Source: Sedimentisphaerales bacterium
GTDB taxonomy: Bacteria; Planctomycetota; Phycisphaerae; Sedimentisphaerales; SG8-4
Direction: 5' to 3'
Length of the DNA stretch: 64,000 nucleotides
NCBI GenBank assembly: GCA_016932895.1
Contig: JAFGCA010000275.1
Location: forward strand, 4,183-68,182
A model generated the notes under the pieces. The model was not told where the DNA came from and did no database searches. It saw only the letters and a program-made list of their open reading frames with translations. This document shows, one piece after another, positions 33,911 to 41,712 of this stretch (its first letter is position 1; every line of letters begins with the position of its first letter). Both the position numbers and the translations under genes were made by a program.

Positions 33911-34720
33911 CTAATAGTCCTTGAATCCCCTCATCCACTCGGGCCAATCCTTCGGCAGCGCCCCGCCGGCCTTCGTCCACGGACCGGCAGTGTCGAACGA
34001 GCGATGCCACTTCAAAGTCCACAGTTCTTTGAGGTCGACCCTTCGCACCGACCAGTCCATGAGAAGGCAATTCACCGCCTCCTGGTGTCGATTGATGCAA
34101 CAGCGGGCCATGTTGTTGCCCGACCAGTCAGCGAATTCGTTTGCGGCTGGCGGCTCCGTATCTCGCGGCCACAAATCGAAACGCAAGGCATCGATAAACA
34201 CGGGAACGTTGTCGGCACACGAAACACTGTCGAACTCTCGCCAACCGTCTTTCGCTGGAACACCCCCTTCGAAGACATCCGTCCTTCCTGTGTCAAGAGT
34301 GTATCCGTTGAGACCGTAGCTGCCCGCCATGCCAGAAGGGCCGCATTCCCCGCCTTTATGGATGCCCCACGCGCTGAAAACACTCGTGCCCCCCGTGCGA
34401 TTGCCCTTTTCATCGATCAGCGGCTGACTCGCCTGCGGGCAGAACCAGATGCTCGCCCCCCTGTAATCCTTGTGCTCATCATCGAGCCGAGCAATCCAAC
34501 TCCAACAACGCCCCGGCAGGTCGGGAAAAAACCGTCCGTCTTCGCGGCACAGGTACTCCTGAAAAACCTCGTCCCACTGGCCCAGATTGGCTTGGCAGCC
34601 TACAGCATGCGACTGCGGGCGGAAGCTGTGACAGGCGGCTCCAAAAACCAGAAGCGAAACAAAACTGCTCAACACGAGGACAATAACATCTGACTTTCGC
34701 ATTTGAATCCCACGTTTCAT
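33911..34720 (-). CDS. H-X9-D protein without prepilin signal (paralogue 1)
   Basis: 269 residues from the ATG at 34720, with only a GAAAGAAA-like site upstream; the ATG at 34702 is an alternative. A single hydrophobic helix (Val-Ile-Val-Leu-Val-Leu-Ser-Ser-Phe) ends in Gly-Ala-Ala-Cys, which is near to but not a good lipobox. The middle resembles the gene at 32224-33042 (Ser-Val-Phe-Ser-Ala-Trp-Gly-Ile, Gly-Ser-Tyr-Gly-Leu-Asn-Gly-Tyr, Ala-Leu-Arg-Phe-Asp-Leu-Trp-Pro-Arg). It has His-x9-Asp-Trp and ends Trp-Pro-Glu-Trp-Met-Arg-Gly-Phe-Lys-Asp-Tyr. It lies 44 bp after the propeller gene. Confidence 0.83.
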   Translation of the reverse strand: MKRGIQMRKSDVIVLVLSSFVSLLVFGAACHSFRPQSHAVGCQANLGQWDEVFQEYLCREDGRFFPDLPGRCWSWIARLDDEHKDYRGASIWFCPQASQPLIDEKGNRTGGTSVFSAWGIHKGGECGPSGMAGSYGLNGYTLDTGRTDVFEGGVPAKDGWREFDSVSCADNVPVFIDALRFDLWPRDTEPPAANEFADWSGNNMARCCINRHQEAVNCLLMDWSVRRVDLKELWTLKWHRSFDTAGPWTKAGGALPKDWPEWMRGFKDY

Positions 34721-34764
34721 ATCCCGATTTCTTTCAAACCATGTCGCCGGGTGCACCGTCCTGG

Positions 34765-36048
34765 TCAGGGACGTGACGAACCATCGCTGGATTCTGTTGA
34801 GACAGCATAGACCGCATTGGTCGCATCCGTGTTGAAGCCGGAGTAGTCTTGCGAATCGGCGACGATCAGCAGGCCCTCGGCGGCGAGGACGGGAGAGGCG
34901 GGCCAGCCACCGGTCTCGATGCGGCCGATTTCCAGACCGGTGGAATCCACCACATAGACGTGCCCGTCATCGCCGGTGGCGTAGACCCAGCCTTCTCGGT
35001 CAACGGTGAGCGTGAATCCCCCGATCTCGCCCAGCCGCGTGGCCCACTTGAGGTCGCCGCTGGGATCGACGGCGCGAAGAAACGGATCGTCGAGGCTGAC
35101 GTAGACGGTCCCATCCGGGCCGAGGACCGGCTCGGACCAGCCGCTGGCGTCGGCGTACTGCTCCAGATCGTTGGCATCGAACATGCCCGAGTTCGGGTCG
35201 AGCAGGTCGGTACACCAGAGGATCGCACCGTCGTTGGAATCGATCGCGTAGAGATGCCGGTCGTAGACCAGGGTCTGGTAGATCGTCCCGTCTTCGGCCA
35301 CCACCGGCGAGACGTAGGGCCAGCCCTCCTCATCGCCGACCTGCGCCGGCGGGAAACGGCACGCCCACTTGACGGTTCCATCGGTCGGATCGAGGGCATA
35401 GAGGTTGGGATCGTACAGTCCGGCGATGTACACGGTGCCGTCGGCGCCGATTGCCGCCGAGGCAAAGATCGATCCCGCCGGCAGAACGCCTGGACCGTCG
35501 GTGGTAAATTGCCAGAGTTCGGCACCGTCTCGATCCAGCGCATAGAGCGTTCCGTCCGTGGATGCTACGTACACATCCCCGCCCGGCGCGATGGCGGGCG
35601 AAGAATAGATGGCGTCGCCGGTATTGTAGGTCCAGCGCAGCGCGCCCTGCGAATCGGTGGCATAGAGGCCGCCATCTGCGGCGCCGATGTACAGACCACC
35701 GTCCGGCCCGATACTGGGCGCGCTAACGAGCGGCGTATTGACATCGAGGACCCAAAGGCTCATTCCATTCGGATCGAGAGTGTAGAGGGTGCCGTCCTCG
35801 CAGCCGACGTGGATCTGGTTCTCGGCCCCGACCGTAACGCTGCCCACGACCGAGCCCCCTGTCTCGAACGTCCATTTGACGCAATTGGGCGCGGGCCCGG
35901 CGTCCTGACTGAGGCCGCTGCGACGAAAATCGCCCCCGAGCGATGCCCACTTCGCCCAGCCGGCTCCGCCCGCAAGAAGCGGCGCCCCCGGCGCCAGGAC
36001 TACAACAAATACGCACGACACGATGAGAAGAAATGCTTTCGCTTTCAT
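34765..36048 (-). CDS. Exported PQQ-type beta-propeller protein
   Basis: 427 residues from the ATG at 36048 (AGGGAGAG site); the frame is open to 36309. A signal peptide covers about 1-26. At least seven repeats of the blade pattern Ala-Ile-Gly/Pro-Asp-Gly-Thr-Val-Tyr...Leu-Tyr-Ala-Leu-Asp...Gly-x-x-x-Trp cover about 45-420. No quinone-binding or dehydrogenase residues are recognisable, so it is likely a structural or binding propeller such as those in outer-membrane assembly. It is first in a run of five same-strand genes with short gaps. Confidence 0.88.
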   Translation of the reverse strand: MKAKAFLLIVSCVFVVVLAPGAPLLAGGAGWAKWASLGGDFRRSGLSQDAGPAPNCVKWTFETGGSVVGSVTVGAENQIHVGCEDGTLYTLDPNGMSLWVLDVNTPLVSAPSIGPDGGLYIGAADGGLYATDSQGALRWTYNTGDAIYSSPAIAPGGDVYVASTDGTLYALDRDGAELWQFTTDGPGVLPAGSIFASAAIGADGTVYIAGLYDPNLYALDPTDGTVKWACRFPPAQVGDEEGWPYVSPVVAEDGTIYQTLVYDRHLYAIDSNDGAILWCTDLLDPNSGMFDANDLEQYADASGWSEPVLGPDGTVYVSLDDPFLRAVDPSGDLKWATRLGEIGGFTLTVDREGWVYATGDDGHVYVVDSTGLEIGRIETGGWPASPVLAAEGLLIVADSQDYSGFNTDATNAVYAVSTESSDGSSRP

Positions 36049-36448
36049 GGCACTCTCCCTGTCATTTGATTTCCGCTGTCTCGACCGATGGTCGAGCCCA
36101 CGCGCATACTGAATCGCCGATTTCCGTATTGAGTATACCACGTAATTGTCAGGAATAATAATGATATTCCGCCTTGCATCGCCAGCTCGGCTTCCCGCAA
36201 CCGCAGGTCCGGCTCCTCGCGACGGTTCTTCAGCATCTATTCGTGTATGTCCAGAGAACCGGGGCCGCGTTACGCTCAATCTTGTCGCGGGAGGAAACTT
36301 TTTGTGCAATCGGCCAACGGGGCGCGTTGAGCCCGCACGGGGGAGACTACGTAGTTCTACGTATTTTTAGAGACTTTTGTCCGTTCGGGCTTAACCATTC
36401 GTGTTTCGCACCGAAAACAACCATGACGGGTTCTTTTTCGGGAGGTTC
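36049..36448. promoter_or_regulatory. Divergent regulatory region between propeller and GNAT genes
   Basis: A 400-bp region without a gene. On the minus strand TGGTATACT at 36132-36140 is a good extended -10 box for the propeller gene. On the plus strand a TACGTA hairpin with a T-run, 36348-36368, is listed separately. Confidence 0.4.
36348..36368 (+). promoter_or_regulatory. TACGTA-GTTC-TACGTA-TTTTT element
   Basis: Two TACGTA boxes (36348-36353, 36358-36363) separated by GTTC are followed by TTTTT (36364-36368). It can fold as a 6-bp hairpin with T-tail, as in an attenuator, or act as a dyad operator. It lies about 80 nt upstream of the GNAT gene and no plus-strand gene precedes it. Confidence 0.45.
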
Positions 36449-37054
36449 ATGGAACTGACAAGCAGCACGACATATCAGGTGCGTTCGGCTTCTTCGGGGG
36501 ACATCACGGAGTTGGTTCGGATGCAGATGGCTCTTCAGGAGAGCATGGAGAGGATCGGCAGCAGATTACTGCGGCTCAACCACCGGAACGTCGACAAGCT
36601 CCAGGCATACTATCAACAACAGATCGAGGACCCGCAGGCGCAGGTCATGATCGCGGTCCAGAGCGAATCCTCGCGCACAGTCGGGATGGGAGCGGCCAAG
36701 ATCTGGCTGCACGCCGACTACCTGCCGCCCCGGTCGGGAGAGTTGATCGACATCTGGGTAGACCCCGATCATCGACGTTGCGGCCTGTCCACACGGATCA
36801 TTGCCCCGCTGTTACGATTCTTTCGAGCCCGCGGCATCGATTTCATGACCGTCAATTACGTGGAAGGCAACCCGCTGGCCCAGGCGTTGTGGCGGAAGCT
36901 TGGATTCGAGCCGGTGGTGGTCACCGCCGCAACCGACCGGACGCACGCGGAAACCGCTTTGGGGATATCGACGCGGCGCATCATTCCCGTGGCGTATCAG
37001 TCCACCCTGGCCAGCGCCCCCACGCCGTATACAGGCATGGCAGCTTCCGGCTAA
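36449..37054 (+). CDS. GNAT-family acetyltransferase
   Basis: 201 residues from the ATG at 36449 with GGGAGG upstream. The core has Val-Arg-Ser-Ala-Ser-Ser-Gly-Asp-Ile-Thr-Glu-Leu-Val-Arg-Met at the start. The acetyl-CoA loop is Trp-Val-Asp-Pro-Asp-His-Arg-Arg-Cys-Gly-Leu-Ser-Thr-Arg near 107-120. Asn-Tyr-Val-Glu-Gly-Asn-Pro-Leu-Ala-Gln-Ala-Leu-Trp-Arg-Lys-Leu-Gly-Phe lies near 145-162, the classical motif B. The acceptor cannot be predicted. The gene is single, with the TACGTA element in front of it. Confidence 0.9.
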   Translation: MELTSSTTYQVRSASSGDITELVRMQMALQESMERIGSRLLRLNHRNVDKLQAYYQQQIEDPQAQVMIAVQSESSRTVGMGAAKIWLHADYLPPRSGELIDIWVDPDHRRCGLSTRIIAPLLRFFRARGIDFMTVNYVEGNPLAQALWRKLGFEPVVVTAATDRTHAETALGISTRRIIPVAYQSTLASAPTPYTGMAASG

Positions 37055-37110
37055 CCCCGCCGGCCGTCTTCACGCCTGCACCGCGGCGCGACAACCTCGA
37101 ACGGCGGCCT

Positions 37111-37506
37111 CTATGCGTGGGGCAGGTTCAACAGGGAATTGACCAGGATCACCGCGACGGCGACCGCCATCGTCAGCTTGCCGCTGCGATGCTGCGACCG
37201 CGACCACGAAACCACCCCAAAGACCAGGGCGCCGATGCCCAGCGCGTTAGCAACGGCCAGAAAGATCGCCACGTCTCCGATAACGTCCGGGCGAGCCTGC
37301 ATGGCCACAAGCCGCATCCGGTTGGCCCCCTGGGCCATCAATCCCCACGGCACACTCGCCCCTTCGGCCCGCTGCCCGCCTGCGCTGTAGTCGTACGCAC
37401 TGCCGGCCGCAAGCAGGGCCTGCCCCCCGATGAACGCCCAGGCAAGCATCACCAGAATGAGACTGCGTTTGCACCGGGCCTTCTTGCTGTCTTTGGACTG
37501 AGACAT
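37111..37506 (-). CDS. Small membrane protein of unknown function
   Basis: 131 residues; GGGGAG precedes the ATG. Three hydrophobic stretches are visible, at about 16-34, 76-97 and 112-127. The loop after the first helix is exported-looking (Tyr-Asp-Tyr-Ser-Ala-Gly-Gly-Gln-Arg). The layout hints at a MotA-like or 'holin-like' shape, but no family is recognised. It is convergent with the GNAT gene. Confidence 0.65.
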   Translation of the reverse strand: MSQSKDSKKARCKRSLILVMLAWAFIGGQALLAAGSAYDYSAGGQRAEGASVPWGLMAQGANRMRLVAMQARPDVIGDVAIFLAVANALGIGALVFGVVSWSRSQHRSGKLTMAVAVAVILVNSLLNLPHA

Positions 37507-37889
37507 TCATCTTCTCCCCATTTCTCATGGACGGCTTCTCCAGCGGTCCCCGTTACAGGTTTCCGGAGCCGGGTCCTCTGACCTGCAACGTTGGCCAGGC
37601 GGATCGAGGCCCTTTGTAAAGTATGCTAATTCAAACCACGCAGAACAAACGAACGCAGGCAATCCCGTCGGCAATACGTGCGTGAAAATCTCGCGGAGCC
37701 TGAATCCCGCCCTTCCTCGGCCTCTGCCGGTGGCAAGATATTTCTGACAGCCACTCAACAATGACCGAGCATAGCCGGCCAAACGCCCCGCGGCCGGCCC
37801 GACGCACATTTCCGGACGCAGCAAGCGAATCACGCGGCGCAGGACAAGCCAATTCAGCCCGCGATTTGGCTCCCCGTCAGGTTTGTTTC

Positions 37890-37895
37890 TATATT
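37890..37895 (+). promoter_or_regulatory. Candidate -10 box of the RHH-like gene
   Basis: TATATT at 37890-37895, with TTGGCT 18 nt upstream at 37866-37871, about 75 nt before the ATG at 37971. The rest of 37507-37970 shows no gene. Confidence 0.35.
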
Positions 37896-37970
37896 TTACA
37901 TGATGCCGCGCCCATGTATCGGCATCCTGAGAAAGGAACCATAGCACGGACATATTTGAGGAGAAGACCC

Positions 37971-38228
37971 ATGAGGACGTGTAAGGTATCTGACGAGTTG
38001 TACGAGCAGTTGAAGAGCTTCGTCGTGGACCCCTTCGACGACACTCCCGAGGCCGTGATCGGCCGACTGATCGAGATCGTCAACAAGGCCAAAAGTCGGT
38101 GGTCGCCGTTCGAGGAAGAGAAGGTGGAAGAGCCCAAGAACGAATACGCCAGCTTCCCGGCTTCCCCGCCGCAGCGGCATCAGGAACAGGAACAGCACAA
38201 GGACATCGACGAAGTCGTACTGCTGTAG
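37971..38228 (+). CDS. Small protein with SeqA-N/ribbon-helix-helix-like N-terminus
   Basis: 85 residues from the ATG at 37971 with GAGGAGAAG upstream; the frame is open to 37761 but has no other site. The N-terminal Arg-Thr-Cys-Lys-Val-Ser-Asp-Glu-Leu-Tyr-Glu-Gln-Leu-Lys followed by Asp-Asp-Thr-Pro-Glu-Ala-Val-Ile-Gly-Arg-Leu-Ile resembles the strand-helix-helix of SeqA N-terminal or ribbon-helix-helix dimers. The C-terminal half is acidic and Gln-rich. It may be a DNA-binding or antitoxin-like protein, but no toxin gene is adjacent. Two 7-bp hairpins follow the stop. Confidence 0.7.
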   Translation: MRTCKVSDELYEQLKSFVVDPFDDTPEAVIGRLIEIVNKAKSRWSPFEEEKVEEPKNEYASFPASPPQRHQEQEQHKDIDEVVLL

Positions 38229-38235
38229 CGGCCGG

Positions 38236-38308
38236 CGGACCGCCTGCGGTCCGACGGGCTCGACTCGACACCCCGAAACCAGACGGCGCTGGCCGGCAGC
38301 CGCCGGCC
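38236..38308 (+). terminator. Two hairpins after the RHH-like gene
   Basis: CGGACCG (38236-38242) pairs with CGGTCCG (38247-38253) across 4 nt, 8 nt after the stop. GGCCGGC (38291-38297) pairs with GCCGGCC (38302-38308), also across 4 nt. There is no T-tract. Confidence 0.35.
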
Positions 38309-38456
38309 GCGCCGACGATTCAACCTCAAGACGCACAGCGCGGCCCATGGCCTGCAATCTCCCCTCCGCAAGGGCCCGCGCCCATCGGCTCGCCTGCGCC
38401 ATCGGCGCATACCGGCAGTCGCGCAGAGCCTAACGCTCTGTCGTAGCTGACTGAAC

Positions 38457-38623
38457 TTTTGCAAGATGGAGATTAGGCTTACTTTAGGGAGGAAAAATCT
38501 CCTTCGTGATTTTTCCTCCCGAGAACGTAAGTGCTTTTTGTATCGGGATATAAGCCCCTTCTTCAAGGAAATCACACCAACGATTTCCTTGGAGAATATA
38601 AGCCTAATCTCCATTTTGCAAAA
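38457..38623 (-). repeat. 167-bp hairpin element, copy A (MITE-like)
   Basis: The ends are inverted repeats of about 24 bp (TTTTGCAAAATGGAGATTAG and its complement, with one mismatch). Inside are two hairpins of 13 bp with 8-nt loops. One is GGGAGGAAAAATC with GATTTTTCCTCCC, loop TCCTTCGT, exact. The other is CTTCAAGGAAATC with GATTTCCTTGGAG, one G-T wobble, loop ACACCAAC. A direct TAGCTGA occurs 6-7 nt outside both ends and may be a target duplication. Copy B at 57084-57250 has the same length in the opposite orientation. The element is given as minus relative to copy B. A 53-codon frame is open in both copies but has no ribosome site. Confidence 0.85.
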
Positions 38624-38819
38624 CTCTTGTTAGCTGATTTTGTGTCAATGCCAGCGAAGCGAAGGAGTCTATAGTCGCGCGATCTACAAGACGCCCTGCC
38701 GGGCAATGCGAAAGCTTGGACCGCCTCTGCGCGGGGAGAAAAAAAGAGTGGCACGCACCTGAGGCGGCGGAACGGCGCGTGCCACAAACCAAATTGTCCG
38801 GCTCACGCCGGTCTTACAG

Positions 38820-39212
38820 TCAGAGCTTGCCCTTGGCAAAGGCCTTGGTCTTGCCTTTGGCCTGAAGCCCGGGCGGCAGCGATCGGGCGCCTGCGGGGCT
38901 CCAATCGCGGGCCCGCACGCTGATTTCCCAGACGTCGCCGCGCAGGCGGTAGAAATAGCCGTCGTGATAATAGCAGTCGGACATTCCCACGACCACGTAG
39001 AGGCCGCGACTGGAGTCGTAAACCATCTCGTAGCCGTGGACCTGCTTGCGCCGATAACCGTGCGCCTTGGCGTGGGCAGGCGGTCCATGACCGATTCCCG
39101 GCCCCCGACCCGGCGCCGGCAGGCGATACACGCTCACCGAGTCGCAGGACGCCAGGATCACGATCGCCAGGCCACAGGCCATTCTTAGAAGCAGCGAACG
39201 GTTCGAGCCCAT
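38820..39212 (-). CDS. Small lipoprotein, Tyr-rich
   Basis: 130 residues; GGGGAGGA precedes the ATG. The signal ends Ile-Leu-Ala-Ser-Cys23, a good lipobox. The mature part has a flexible Gly/Pro/His stretch, then Tyr-Glu-Met-Val-Tyr-Asp-Ser-Ser-Arg-Gly-Leu-Tyr-Val-Val-Val-Gly, Tyr-Tyr-His-Asp-Gly-Tyr-Phe-Tyr-Arg and Leu-Pro-Pro-Gly-Leu. That pattern is known in small envelope lipoproteins of unknown role. The tail is Lys-rich. Confidence 0.8.
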   Translation of the reverse strand: MGSNRSLLLRMACGLAIVILASCDSVSVYRLPAPGRGPGIGHGPPAHAKAHGYRRKQVHGYEMVYDSSRGLYVVVGMSDCYYHDGYFYRLRGDVWEISVRARDWSPAGARSLPPGLQAKGKTKAFAKGKL

Positions 39213-39479
39213 GTCGTATCCTCCCCAAAAAAAAGCTTGAGACCGGAGCGATGCGAGTTTCCCAACATAGTCTACGAATCATCTGGCGTTTCCCCAAATC
39301 GCCCGCCTGGCAATCAGCCCCTTTGCGGGCCCGGAGAAATGCCTGAAGCGCACGCCCGGTCCGCTCGCGCGCTTCTTTGGGGGGCGGAAGGGTGTTTGTT
39401 ATGCTTTGGTTAGACACGCGATTTAGAAGTTCAAGCAGCAACACACGCCGTACACACGATTTCTACAGGGGAGAAAAAA

Positions 39480-40841
39480 ATGAAATCGCGTACGTTTCTG
39501 AAAGGAAGTGCGCTGATCGTCTGCATGATCGTCCTGGTGGTCTGTTCGGCCCTGGCGGTCGGCCTTGCGGCCATCTCCGGCGCCAACGTCCAGCTCGCGG
39601 ACAACCAGCGCGGAGCCAACCTGGCATTCGCCAGCGCCGAGTCCGGACTCGAAACCCTTCGCTATTGGCTCAGCCACGTAACGATACCGAGTTCCACACC
39701 GACGGCCCTCTATTTCGCCACCGTCATCAGTGCCGTGCGCAGCGATCTGCTGGCAAACGGCGTCACAAACGTGACTCTCAACGACGACGGCACCATCCCC
39801 AGCGTAACGCTGGACACCGCCACCGGCCAAAGCTTCGCCGGACAATTGCACGTGGATCCGTGCACCCCGAATGTGCTTACGGCCACGGTGCGCGGGACCT
39901 GCGGGGCAATGGCCCGGACGATCAAAGTCGATTTCAGCATAGAGCCGTACGAATTTCCGATCTTCGACTACGGTCTGGCCACCAAGGGCGCTCTCAATTT
40001 CCCGCAGAACCCCACGCTGACGGGAGCGGCCGAAAACTGGGAAGCCGATATCTACGTCGAGAGCCTCAGCGACGTCCTGGCCATTCAGGTCGGAGGCAAC
40101 AGCAATTTCGACGGCGATATCGACATTGGCAACCCCCTTGGCACGGTGGACTTCCAGGGCGACGTGCAGATCGCCGGCGATCACGGCCAAACCGCCATCG
40201 ACAACCACGTCAACATCGGCGCCGAACCCGTGGAGTTCCCGATCCCCGAGACCGCGCCGTTCCAGTCCTACGCCACAGGCGGCAACGTCGACCCCGCCGT
40301 CCTGACGGCCCCGGGCACGACGCTGGTCAACCAGGTCATCCCCGCCGGCATGAATCCCACCTTCACCGGCAACGTTACCATTCAGGGCATCCTGTTCATC
40401 GAACAACCCAACGTCGTAACGTTTGCAAGAAACATGGACCTGCAAGGACTCATCGTTGCCAACGGCAACGCTACCAGCCCGGGCACCAACGCGATCAACT
40501 TCGAGGGCAATTTCGCTTCCGGGCCGTATCCGGCCGGTTCGCAGTTCGACGCCATCCGGGACCAGCAGGGCTCTTCGATTCTCGCGCCGGGCTTCGGCGT
40601 CTCGTTCACCGGAAACTTCGCCTCGGTCAACGGAGTCATGGCCGCAAGCAGCATGTATTTCTCAGCCAACGCCAGCGCCGTCGTCAAGGGCACGATGATC
40701 AGCTACTCGCAGGATCCGACCGTCGTCAACGGCAACATCTCCATGGATTTTGACCGCACCGCCATCGTCGAGATCCCCGCCGGCTTTGACCTGCTCCGGG
40801 TCCTGGAATACGAACCCTCGTCCTACGCCATGGTCTTCTAA
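39480..40841 (+). CDS. PilX-like exported pilus-assembly protein
   Basis: 453 residues; GGGGAG precedes the ATG at 39480. The N-terminus Lys-Gly-Ser-Ala-Leu-Ile-Val-Cys-Met-Ile-Val-Leu, followed by a membrane helix and Asn-Leu-Ala-Phe-Ala-Ser-Ala-Glu-Ser-Gly-Leu-Glu, matches the PilX N-terminal family of type IV pilus minor components. The long remainder is beta-rich, with Asn/Gly repeats (Phe-Thr-Gly-Asn, Phe-Asp-Gly-Asp-Ile-Asp-Ile-Gly-Asn) resembling polymer-forming bactofilin or beta-helix surface proteins. No other pilus genes are adjacent. Confidence 0.8.
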   Translation: MKSRTFLKGSALIVCMIVLVVCSALAVGLAAISGANVQLADNQRGANLAFASAESGLETLRYWLSHVTIPSSTPTALYFATVISAVRSDLLANGVTNVTLNDDGTIPSVTLDTATGQSFAGQLHVDPCTPNVLTATVRGTCGAMARTIKVDFSIEPYEFPIFDYGLATKGALNFPQNPTLTGAAENWEADIYVESLSDVLAIQVGGNSNFDGDIDIGNPLGTVDFQGDVQIAGDHGQTAIDNHVNIGAEPVEFPIPETAPFQSYATGGNVDPAVLTAPGTTLVNQVIPAGMNPTFTGNVTIQGILFIEQPNVVTFARNMDLQGLIVANGNATSPGTNAINFEGNFASGPYPAGSQFDAIRDQQGSSILAPGFGVSFTGNFASVNGVMAASSMYFSANASAVVKGTMISYSQDPTVVNGNISMDFDRTAIVEIPAGFDLLRVLEYEPSSYAMVF

Positions 40842-40959
40842 GCGCAGAGCCGACCCGCCGGGAAATGCACGGAGGGCTTGCGAATAGCGGCACGGCACAC
40901 CGGCGCGTGGAAGCAGCGTAGAGAGTCTCTTAAGAAGATCTAAATGAAACGGCCCGGTC

Positions 40960-41226
40960 TCACCAAATGGCGGCGTAATCACATCGCGCGATCGTGAACC
41001 CGTCCTCCCAGCCCCGCTTGTATTGATGATCCTGCTCGTACCGCGACGTGTCTCTGGTGAAGCGGCAGAACGGATGTCCGACAACATGGCAACCGGCCGA
41101 GTACCCGTCCACGTATCCGTCCGCATATTCAGGAGTGTAGCCGGCGGCAAGCAGACCTTTCCGATCCATGGAGGCACAGCCGGCCAGGAAGCATAAAACG
41201 AGTACTGCGACCAAAACGATTCTCAT
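40960..41226 (-). CDS. Small lipoprotein, Cys- and Tyr-rich
   Basis: 88 residues from the ATG at 41226, which has GGAG at 8-nt spacing; the GTG at 41235 is less likely. The lipobox is Phe-Leu-Ala-Gly-Cys17. The mature part has repeated Tyr-Ala-Asp-Gly-Tyr-Val-Asp-Gly-Tyr and Lys-Arg-Gly-Trp-Glu-Asp-Gly-Phe, and three further Cys. The Tyr-x-x-Gly-Tyr and Gly-Trp-x-x-Gly pattern resembles glycine-zipper-like small lipoproteins. The role is unknown. Confidence 0.75.
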   Translation of the reverse strand: MRIVLVAVLVLCFLAGCASMDRKGLLAAGYTPEYADGYVDGYSAGCHVVGHPFCRFTRDTSRYEQDHQYKRGWEDGFTIARCDYAAIW

Positions 41227-41676
41227 GTTCTGCACTCCAAATCCTTACACAGCGTTGGCCGGCAACCGATCCCCCGCAGCAGCGACAGCCAACTTATGCC
41301 CACGACAGACGCTACCTCACTACACGATAGTGCGAGAAAAGTCAAGCAAAAACCAGGATAACAGTGCTACTAATGCGTATTAGACACATGGGCAATCGGC
41401 ACCAATCGCGACAACAGCGTGCTTTTCTCAGTTCCAGGAAGACGTGCCGACGCCGCCGACGGCGACACGAAAACAGCAGTTTGCCCCCACAGAGCGTCCT
41501 GGTCCCGTACGATATCGGACCTGCACAAGGCAGGCATACGGCACAGACGCACATGAAGTTCGCCGGCATCGCCTTGGGGAGCACGATCGGTGCCACATCA
41601 GGTTTGTGCTTGATTCGCAGCGAATTTTCGCGAAAATGCGTGCGGCGTTTTTGCAGAATGGTGCGGCCCAAACACG
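41227..41676. other. Intergenic region before nhaC-like gene
   Basis: 450 bp with overlapping Arg-rich frames on both strands and no ribosome sites; not coding by my reading. Confidence 0.5.
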
Positions 41677-41712
41677 TTGGCCTTGGCCGAACAGAGCCGA
41701 ATCGGGAGTCGC

